Below are positions 58,009 to 64,000 of a stretch of 64,000 bases of DNA, piece by piece. A program made the position numbers and the translations under genes. Under the pieces are notes generated by a model. It was not told the DNA's origin, did no database searches, and saw only the letters and a program-made list of their open reading frames with translations. The stretch comes from Cellulomonas flavigena DSM 20109 (lineage in GTDB: Bacteria > Actinomycetota > Actinomycetes > Actinomycetales > Cellulomonadaceae): positions 3,906,001 through 3,970,000 of the forward strand of contig NC_014151.1 of NCBI RefSeq assembly GCF_000092865.1, given 5' to 3'. The number at the start of each line of letters is the position of its first letter. The first letter of the stretch is position 1.

Positions 58009-60924
58009 GTGCGCACCCGGAAGAACGTCCGCAAGCTGATCGTCGAGTACAACGCGGCGGCCGACAAGACGACCACCGCGCTGTACCGGTTCCGCGAGGC
58101 CGTCGTCGCCCTCAAGGCGGCACCCAGCCAGCTGGCCCCACCGCACACGCAGGCCAACCGCTACGACGACTACGTCTACATCCACCAGCAGTCCATGGCC
58201 GGGCACTCGAACAACGACCCCGGCCCGCACCCCGGGCACCGCGGCCCCACCTTCTTCCCGTGGCACCGGGAGTTCCTGCGGCGCTTCGAGCAGGACCTGC
58301 GGACCGTCGCGGGCGACCCGTCGATCTGCCTGCCCTACTGGGACTGGAGCGTCGACAGGACGTCGGCCGACCCCGGCTGGCCGTTCTTCACCGACTTCCT
58401 CGGGGGCGACGGCACGGGGGCCGGCATCGTCGTGCCCGACGGGCCCTTCGCCAGCGCGAACGGCTGGGTCCTCGCCATCGCCGACCCCTTCAGCAACAAC
58501 GCGCAGCACCAGGCGAACCTCGACAAGCTGCAGCGCAGCTTCAACGGCACGCTGCCGACCCGGGCCGCCGTGATGGACGCCCTGGCGGTCGACGAGTACG
58601 ACGTCGGCCCGTGGAACATCACCTCCGCGGGCGCGCAGAGCTTCCGCAACCGCGTCGAGGGCTGGGTCGGCCCGCAGGCGGGAGCCAACACCCACAACCG
58701 GGTGCACGTGTTCGTCGGCGGCTCCATGCTGCCCGGGACCTCCCCCAACGACCCCGTCTTCTTCCTCAACCACGCCAAGGAGGACGAGCTCTGGGCCGTG
58801 TGGATGCAGAAGTACCCCGGCGTGCCGCACTACCTCCCGCTGGACAGCGAGCCGCTGCCCGCGGGGCACTCGCACCTCGTCCGGCTGAGCGACCACATGG
58901 AGTCCCTCGCCGAGTACTTCGGCGCCGGCACCATCGACCGGCCCGTCGACCTGCTCGACCACAAGGCCATCACCTGGTACGACACCGACCTGCCGGACAT
59001 CGTCGTGGAGTCGGGCCCGGCGCTCGGGTTCACCGACGTCCCCGCAGGTCTCACCCAGACGAAGTTCATCCGGTTCCGGGTACGGACACCGCGCACCGTG
59101 TCGTTCAGCGTCACCGCCGCCCCCACCGGCAACTTCACCGTGCTGGGCGGCCCGGACTTCCCGGTCGTGCCGGACGAGGCGAACGACTCCGAGGTCCTCG
59201 AGATCGGCGTGCAGTTCCACGCCGTGGGCGCGAACGTGCAGGTCGCCGCCGTCGACCTGCAGGCCACGGTCGTCGACGACGAGGGCTACTACGCGGCGAA
59301 CCAGGGCGACCCCTTCGTCGTCGGGACGTTCCACGTCGAGCTCGTCGCCAGCAACATCGTCACCACCGACAGCTCGCTCGCCCTCGTCCTGGACCGCTCG
59401 GGCAGCATGGCCGACGTCGCCGCCGGTGGGGCCACCAAGAGCACGCTGCTCAAGCGCGCCGTCGGCGTCGTGCACAGCCTCATGCAGCCGACCGACGAGA
59501 TCGGCATCGCACGCTTCGGCACCACCGCGGACGTGGTCCTGCCGATGACGGCCGCCTCGGCGGGCCTCGGCACGGTGCTGACCGGCACCGCCCTCGACCC
59601 GGCCGGCGCCACGGCGCTCGGCCGCGGGCTGCAGGAGGGCAGCGGCCTGATCAACGGCCCCGGGGCCACCAAGCCCAACAAGGCCGTCATCGTCATGACC
59701 GACGGCAACGAGAACATCCCGCCGTTCGTCGACGACCTCCCCGCGGGCACCGTCAGCCAGACGACGTTCGCCATCGGCCTGGGCCTGCCCGGCCAGGTCA
59801 GCGACCCCGTCCTCGACGCCGTCGCCGCCAACACCGGCGGGTACCTGCTGGTCACCGGTGACGTGTCGTCCGACACCGAGCGCTTCACGCTCGCGAAGTT
59901 CTTCCTCCAGGTCCTCAAGGACGCCACGCTCAACCAGACCGTGGTGGACCCTGCCGGCGACCTGCTGTGGAACGGCGGCAAGCACGTGGTGCCGTTCCAG
60001 GTCGCCGACACCGACGTCTCGGTCGACGTGGTCGTCCTCACCGCGCTCCCCTTCGCGCTCGACCTGCGGCTCGTCACGCCGAGCGGTGTCGAGATCACGC
60101 GGGACACGCCCGCCACGGAGCCGAACGTGCAGTACGTCGTCGGCGACGACGTGGCGTACTACCGGCTGATGCTGCCCGCGCTCGCCGCCGACCTCGCCGG
60201 CTCCCACCGCGGCCGGTGGCAGGCCGTGCTCACGCTGCGCCCGGTGGACGAGGTGGTCGAGGAGATCCGCACGCAGGAGAACCGCACGACCGTGAAGGAG
60301 CTGCTGACCCGGCTGCGGACCGCGGACAAGACCGTGCCCTACAACCTGTCGGTGCACACGTTCTCCAACCTGCGGCTCGACGTCGAGCTCGCGCAGAAGA
60401 GCCGCGAGCCCGGCAGCACCGCCACGCTGGTCGCGTCCCTGCACGAGTACGACGTGCCGCTGATCGGCGGGGCGAAGGTGTGGGCGACGGTCTCCGGCCC
60501 GGGGTACACCGGCGTCACCGTGCCGTTCGACGACCTCGGTGACGGCACGCACCGCCTCGACCGGCCGCTCAAGCGCGCCGGCGCCCACCGGTTCGTCGTG
60601 CACGCCGAGGGCCGGACCTCCGGCGGCGACCCGTTCACGCGCGAGACGCTGGTGACCGCGGGCGTGTGGCGCGGCGGCGACAAGCCGTGGGAGCCGAAGG
60701 AGGCGTCCGACGAGGAGAAGAAGGAGGAGCGCGGTCGCGACGACAAGGCCGAGCGCGCCGGGGAGTCGACCGTCGACGTCGGCAAGGTCGCCGAGCGCCT
60801 GCGGCGGGCCGCACAGGCCGAGCCGCTCAGCACGCCCGTGAAGCGGCGCGACCGGCGACCCGGCACGCCGGGCAACCTGTTCGTCGTCGAGGGGTTCGTC
60901 AACCCCGAGGGCGGCGAGGACTGA
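58009..60924 (+). CDS. Tyrosinase-von Willebrand A fusion protein
   Basis: A 971-residue multidomain protein. Residues ~1-310 are a type 3 copper tyrosinase: CuA histidines H59 or H66 with H77 and H86 (GHRGPTFFPWHREFL), and CuB H229, H233 and H255 (THNRVHVFVGG...DPVFFLNHAKEDELW). A beta domain (~340-445) leads to a vWA domain with intact MIDAS residues: Asp462, Ser464, Ser466, Thr535 and Asp565 (MTDGNEN). Later parts (~640-880) are beta-rich repeats, then a charged EEKKEERGRDD linker and a C-terminal tail. No signal peptide or transmembrane helix is evident. GGAAGGAG precedes the GTG. Tyrosinase fused to vWA is unusual; substrate and location are unknown. Confidence 0.88.
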   Translation: MRTRKNVRKLIVEYNAAADKTTTALYRFREAVVALKAAPSQLAPPHTQANRYDDYVYIHQQSMAGHSNNDPGPHPGHRGPTFFPWHREFLRRFEQDLRTVAGDPSICLPYWDWSVDRTSADPGWPFFTDFLGGDGTGAGIVVPDGPFASANGWVLAIADPFSNNAQHQANLDKLQRSFNGTLPTRAAVMDALAVDEYDVGPWNITSAGAQSFRNRVEGWVGPQAGANTHNRVHVFVGGSMLPGTSPNDPVFFLNHAKEDELWAVWMQKYPGVPHYLPLDSEPLPAGHSHLVRLSDHMESLAEYFGAGTIDRPVDLLDHKAITWYDTDLPDIVVESGPALGFTDVPAGLTQTKFIRFRVRTPRTVSFSVTAAPTGNFTVLGGPDFPVVPDEANDSEVLEIGVQFHAVGANVQVAAVDLQATVVDDEGYYAANQGDPFVVGTFHVELVASNIVTTDSSLALVLDRSGSMADVAAGGATKSTLLKRAVGVVHSLMQPTDEIGIARFGTTADVVLPMTAASAGLGTVLTGTALDPAGATALGRGLQEGSGLINGPGATKPNKAVIVMTDGNENIPPFVDDLPAGTVSQTTFAIGLGLPGQVSDPVLDAVAANTGGYLLVTGDVSSDTERFTLAKFFLQVLKDATLNQTVVDPAGDLLWNGGKHVVPFQVADTDVSVDVVVLTALPFALDLRLVTPSGVEITRDTPATEPNVQYVVGDDVAYYRLMLPALAADLAGSHRGRWQAVLTLRPVDEVVEEIRTQENRTTVKELLTRLRTADKTVPYNLSVHTFSNLRLDVELAQKSREPGSTATLVASLHEYDVPLIGGAKVWATVSGPGYTGVTVPFDDLGDGTHRLDRPLKRAGAHRFVVHAEGRTSGGDPFTRETLVTAGVWRGGDKPWEPKEASDEEKKEERGRDDKAERAGESTVDVGKVAERLRRAAQAEPLSTPVKRRDRRPGTPGNLFVVEGFVNPEGGED

Positions 60925-60934
60925 CCGCAGGTGC

Positions 60935-60974
60935 GGCGTGGTCCACGGGGTCCCGCGACCCGGTGGACCACGCC
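60935..60974 (+). terminator. Terminator after tyrosinase-vWA
   Basis: GGCGTGGTCCAC (60935-60946) pairs perfectly with GTGGACCACGCC (60963-60974), with inner GGGTC/GACCC pairing. It is 11 bases after the stop. Confidence 0.8.
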
Positions 60975-61021
60975 CACCCCCGTCCTCCTGCGTCCACGGC
61001 GGCTCCCGCTACCCTCGGCCG

Positions 61022-62395
61022 ATGGACAGGACCACCACCTCGGCGCGGGGGTTCGCCGCCACCTACGGCCGGCAGGCCGGCACCTACGACCGGACACGGT
61101 CGGCCGCGCCGGCGACCCTCGAGCCCCTGCTCGCGGCGATCGCCGCGGCGCCCGGGCGGGACGTCCTCGACGTCGGCGGCGGCACCGGGAACTACGCGGC
61201 CGCCCTGGCCGACGCGGGGTACGACGTCCTCGTCCTCGACCGGTCGCCGGACATGCTCGCGGTGGCCGCGTCCAAGGGGCTGCGCACCCGCCGCGCGGAC
61301 GCCACCGACCTGCCGGTCGCCGACGCGTCCGTCGACGTCGTCACGATGGTCGCGGTGCTGCACCAGATCCCCGACTGGCGTGCCGCGCTGCGGGAGGCGC
61401 GGCGCGTCCTGCGTCCGGGCGGGGTCCTCGCGCTCGTCCTCTACACGTCGGAGCACATGGCCTCCCACCTGTTCCTCGACTACTTCCCCAGCAGCCGCGC
61501 CTGGGCGACACAGGACATGCAGCCGGTCGCCGCGTACCTCGGCGAGCTGCCGGGTGCCCGCGCGACCCCGCTGCAGATCCGGTCGACGCAGGACCTCACG
61601 ATGCAGGTCATGCGCCGGCACCCCGCCCTCGCCCTGGACCCGCGGCTCACCGCGCAGACCAGCTACTTCGCGCGGCTGCACGACGAGAACCCCGACGAGC
61701 TCGCGGCAGGGCTGCGCCGGCTGGCCGAGGACCTCGAGGCAGGACGTCTCCCCGAGGGGTTCGACCGCGACCTCCCGGACGGTGACGCCTACCTGGTCAC
61801 GTGGACGCGGTCGTCTCGCACCCTGCCCCCGCCGCGCGTCGCCGCCGCGGCCGAGCGGGCCCGAGCCCACGGCTTCCGCGCCTCGAGCGGCGACGGCGTC
61901 GGACCACTGCTCGCGGCGCTCGCCACGGCCGTGCCCGACGGCGGACGCGTCCTCGAGATCGGCACCGGCGCGGGCGTGGGGCTGGCGTGGATCGTCTCCG
62001 GGCTCGGCGACCGGGGCGACGTCGAGGTCGTGACGGTCGAGGCCGACGCGGAGCTCGCCGCGGACGTGCGCGGCGACGCACCTGGGTACGTCGACGTGCG
62101 CACGGGCCGCTTCGAGGACCTGCACGCGACGCTCGGCACCTACGACCTCGTGTTCGCCGATGCCGAGGGCGGCAAGTGGACCGACTTCGACGTCACGCGT
62201 GACCTCGTCCGGCCCGGGGGCGTCCTGGTGCTCGACGACCTCGACGAGGCGCTCTACACGCAGCCCGAGCACCGCGCGACGGTGTCCGCCGTCGTCGCCG
62301 ACCTCTGCGCGGACTCTCGCTTCACGGTCGCGCAGCTCCCGTTCGACACCGGTCTGCTGCTCGCGACACGCTCGCGCGACGGCGCTGTCGAGTGA
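61022..62395 (+). CDS. Two-domain SAM methyltransferase fusion
   Basis: A 457-residue protein with two class I methyltransferases in one frame. The N-terminal domain (~1-262) is UbiE/Methyltransf_11-like: FAATYGRQAGTYDRTR, VLDVGGGTGNYAAALA at 48, LVLDRSPDMLAVA, LHQIPDWRAALREARRVLRPGG. The C-terminal domain (~268-457) has VLEIGTGAGVGLAW at 310 and is ~90 percent identical to the stand-alone protein at 57239. Both SAM sites look intact. TACCCT ends seven bases before the ATG (leaderless pattern). It follows the tyrosinase-vWA terminator, so it has its own promoter. Confidence 0.88.
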   Translation: MDRTTTSARGFAATYGRQAGTYDRTRSAAPATLEPLLAAIAAAPGRDVLDVGGGTGNYAAALADAGYDVLVLDRSPDMLAVAASKGLRTRRADATDLPVADASVDVVTMVAVLHQIPDWRAALREARRVLRPGGVLALVLYTSEHMASHLFLDYFPSSRAWATQDMQPVAAYLGELPGARATPLQIRSTQDLTMQVMRRHPALALDPRLTAQTSYFARLHDENPDELAAGLRRLAEDLEAGRLPEGFDRDLPDGDAYLVTWTRSSRTLPPPRVAAAAERARAHGFRASSGDGVGPLLAALATAVPDGGRVLEIGTGAGVGLAWIVSGLGDRGDVEVVTVEADAELAADVRGDAPGYVDVRTGRFEDLHATLGTYDLVFADAEGGKWTDFDVTRDLVRPGGVLVLDDLDEALYTQPEHRATVSAVVADLCADSRFTVAQLPFDTGLLLATRSRDGAVE

Positions 62396-62485
62396 TGGGC
62401 CTGCCTGCCGCCCGTGCGCGAGGGGCCGGACTCGTGGCCTCAACCGACGAGACGCCGGCCCCGGACGCATGCCCCTGAGCCGTCG

Positions 62486-63109
62486 TCACGCGAGGTCTGC
62501 GTCCGCCCCCCTGGTGGGGAGCGTGGTGGGGCCGCTCGGGTCCCACGTCGCCCAGCCCAGGTCCCACGGCGGGGCGCCGCGCTCGATCGCCGCGACCACG
62601 TCCTCGCCGGTGGCGCGGACCTCCGCAGCCTCACGGGCGGTCAGCACCCCGTGCGCGACGGCCGCCGCGAGCTCGTCCTCGTCCTTCCACTCCCACCACG
62701 ACAGGTCCGGCGCCACGATCACGTCGAGCACATGGTCGAGCGTCTCGAACCCGTCGGCGGTGCGGCGCAGGGGCGCCTGGAGGTTGACGTACCAGGCGGC
62801 GACCCCGCGCTCGTCGGGCGTCGCGACGCGCCACACCTCGAACGGCTGACCGGGCCGCCCGATCCGCAGCCGCCCGGGCGGCTGCCAGACCTTGTCCCTC
62901 AGGGTCCAGCGCCGCCCCGCCATGATCCGCAGGTAGTCGCGGCGCTGCGAGGGGTCGATGGGTTCGCGCGTGACGCTGCCGACGGCCTGGTGGAGCACGA
63001 TCTCGTCGGGCTCGTCGACCACGACCGTCGCCGGGCGCTCCGTCCACACGAGCCCCTCGACGACCTCGCGGACGACGACCTGGTCGCCGGGGCGGAAGTG
63101 GTCGGCCAT
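62486..63109 (-). CDS. DUF402 (FomD-like) protein
   Basis: A 207-residue protein. The DUF402 barrel is recognisable: FRPGDQVVVREVV, a central WYVNLQAPLRRTADGFETLDHVLDVIVAPDLSWWEWKDEDEL. FomD-type members hydrolyse cytidylyl or nucleoside-diphosphate esters using metal bound by Asp/Glu/Asp residues (FETLDHVLDVIV, WKDEDEL). The substrate here is unknown. Confidence 0.88.
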   Translation of the reverse strand: MADHFRPGDQVVVREVVEGLVWTERPATVVVDEPDEIVLHQAVGSVTREPIDPSQRRDYLRIMAGRRWTLRDKVWQPPGRLRIGRPGQPFEVWRVATPDERGVAAWYVNLQAPLRRTADGFETLDHVLDVIVAPDLSWWEWKDEDELAAAVAHGVLTAREAAEVRATGEDVVAAIERGAPPWDLGWATWDPSGPTTLPTRGADADLA

Positions 63110-63155
63110 GCGGACATCCTTGCGGACCGGGCGGGTGCGGGCGCGCGCCCCCTCG

Positions 63156-63605
63156 TCAGGGCGTGCGGGGCGCCGGGGCGTGCGGGCCGGTCGGGGCGGG
63201 CGGGCCCCAGTGCCCGGCGTGGGGTCCGGGGACGCCGTACGGCGCGGGCGGGCGCACCGGCGCCGTGCGGTTGCGGCGGACCTGCGTGAGGACCACGACG
63301 TTGGCGAAGTGGACGATGCCGAGCAGCAGCGCCACTCCTCCCAGCTTGGGCGCCAGCGCCTCGATCGCGTGCTGCGTGGACCGGACCGACGCGCTCACCT
63401 GGAGGTTGAGAGCCACGAAGCCCAGGTTCGCGAGATAGAAGCCGACGACGAGGAGCCGGTTGGTCGCCTCGGCGATCCGCTCCTCCCCGCCGAACACGTC
63501 GCGCAGGAAGACCTCGCCGTTGCGGGACAGCGTGCGGGCGGTCCAGACGGTCAGGCCAACGCTGAGCGTGAGGTAGACGAGGTACATGAGGACTGTGGCG
63601 TTCAT
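63156..63605 (-). CDS. Three-helix membrane protein with Pro-rich tail
   Basis: A 149-residue membrane protein: helices at MNATVLMYLVYLTLSVGLTVW, RLLVVGFYLANLGFVALNL and LGGVALLLGIVHFANVVVL, followed by a cytoplasmic Pro/Gly/Ala-rich tail (PPAPYGVPGPHAGHWGPP). No family recognised. The promoter region contains repeated GAACGNGTTC sites, so it is probably repressed by a TetR-type regulator not in this window. Confidence 0.7.
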   Translation of the reverse strand: MNATVLMYLVYLTLSVGLTVWTARTLSRNGEVFLRDVFGGEERIAEATNRLLVVGFYLANLGFVALNLQVSASVRSTQHAIEALAPKLGGVALLLGIVHFANVVVLTQVRRNRTAPVRPPAPYGVPGPHAGHWGPPAPTGPHAPAPRTP

Positions 63606-63633
63606 GGGTGCCTCCGAGCGGACTGGGGCGTTT

Positions 63634-63677
63634 GAACGTGTTCAACGAGCACGTTGAACGCATTGTTGAACGCGTTC
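63634..63677. promoter_or_regulatory. Array of TTGAACG half-sites and GAACNNGTTC operators
   Basis: GAACGTGTTC (63634-63643) and GAACGCGTTC (63668-63677) flank a further TTGAACG half-site (63654-63660). Each full site is embedded in TTGAACG-YG-TTCAA. It lies upstream of the membrane-protein gene, and shares its core with the operator at 39517. Confidence 0.7.
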
Positions 63678-63738
63678 AAGTGAGGGTTCGGACCTGATAG
63701 CCAACGGGACCACCATCGCGACGGCTACCGTCGTGCAG

Positions 63739-64000
63739 GTGCCCGTCTTCGCCGACTTCCGCCCGGACGTCCGTCGGCAGCCCACGCCGGTCACCGTGCG
63801 GCCGGCCACCCCGGGTGACGTCGCCGACATGGAGCGGATCCAGCTGCGGGCGGGCCGCCCGGCGTACCCCGACGCGTACCGCCGCGCGGTGACCACCCCG
63901 GACGTCTGCGTCGTCGTCGCCGAGTGCTCCTCACCGACCGGCGCGCCGGTGGTCGTCGGATGGGGCCAGACCTACCACCACGTGACCGTCGATGACCCGG
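63739..64000 (+). CDS. GNAT-family acetyltransferase, 3' end outside window
   Basis: About 87 residues are visible: VPVFADFRPDVRRQ, then VTVRPATPGDVADMERIQ (typical first strand and helix of GNAT), and VVVAECSSPTGAPVVVGWGQ (strands 2-3). The frame is open to the right edge. The GTG at 63739 was chosen because TACCGT ends eight bases before it, the leaderless pattern; a GTG at 63733 is possible. Confidence 0.75.
   Translation, partial: MPVFADFRPDVRRQPTPVTVRPATPGDVADMERIQLRAGRPAYPDAYRRAVTTPDVCVVVAECSSPTGAPVVVGWGQTYHHVTVDDP

Noticed and set aside
57889..60603. A 904-residue open frame antisense to the tyrosinase-vWA gene
   Set aside because: Low-complexity Val/Arg/Gly/Asp composition typical of a GC-rich shadow frame; no ribosome site or domain.

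Overview
The window is 64 kb of very GC-rich DNA (by eye above 70 percent G+C, with G or C in almost every third codon position) from an actinobacterium. Secreted modular glycoside hydrolases (a GH9 and two GH10 enzymes with CBM2 modules on Thr/Pro linkers), a further GH10 lipoprotein and an intracellular GH51 arabinofuranosidase point strongly to Cellulomonas or a close relative. I saw no tRNA, rRNA, CRISPR array or complete insertion sequence. It reads as chromosomal sequence, with a few decayed genes.

Layout. 1-4.1 kb: a tight operon of a CHAT (caspase-like) protein cut by the window edge, an NYN/PIN-like nuclease and a ClpB-like AAA+ ATPase with a degenerate first ATPase domain. 4.1-6.1 kb: YceI, ECF sigma factor and zinc-finger anti-sigma factor. 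6.1-10.7 kb: a small repeat with a gene relic, a GNAT, a VanZ-like protein, a secreted chymotrypsin-fold protease followed by a 40-residue membrane peptide, and flavohaemoglobin. 10.7-16.5 kb: plant-polysaccharide genes (alpha/beta hydrolase, GH51 arabinofuranosidase, divergent LacI regulator, a ScoMcrA-head/zinc-ribbon protein, GH10-CBM2 xylanase). 17-23.6 kb: an envelope cluster that looks metal or redox related (two beta-propeller lipoproteins, a NapH-like 4Fe-4S membrane protein, a two-component system, a DUF305 protein) with a shared upstream motif. 23.6-31.8 kb: hydrolases, MerR and HTH regulators, an SMP-30 lactonase, an unrecognised 392-residue protein, a GMC oxidoreductase and a lipoprotein GH10 xylanase. 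31.9-39.5 kb: TetR-regulated ABC exporter, KdpDE-like two-component system, small signalling proteins, YndJ/DUF1990 pair. 39.6-49.3 kb: a broken FAD monooxygenase, a xylanase with two near-identical GH10 domains, an RluA-type pseudouridine synthase, an ALF-repeat surface protein, a SpoU methyltransferase and a GH9-CBM2 cellulase. 49.4-57 kb: small regulator/enzyme pairs (MarR/VOC, TetR/hydrolase, TetR/SDR), an Imm-5-like protein, a tyrosine phosphatase, a secreted propeller and a transglutaminase-like protein. 57.2-62.4 kb: an O-methyltransferase, a tyrosinase fused to a von Willebrand A domain, and a two-domain methyltransferase whose second half is a recent copy of the first methyltransferase. 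The end holds a DUF402 protein, a membrane protein and a partial GNAT.

How it fits together. The glycoside hydrolases supply extracellular xylan and cellulose cleavage and cytoplasmic arabinose trimming. The best candidates for undescribed biology are the tyrosinase-vWA protein bracketed by COMT-like methyltransferases and the CHAT/NYN/Clp-like operon. Two general habits of this genome stand out: many genes have a TANNNT hexamer 7-9 nt before the start codon with no Shine-Dalgarno, as expected of leaderless mRNAs, and many gene ends carry long, almost perfect palindromes without a T-tract, probably intrinsic terminators.
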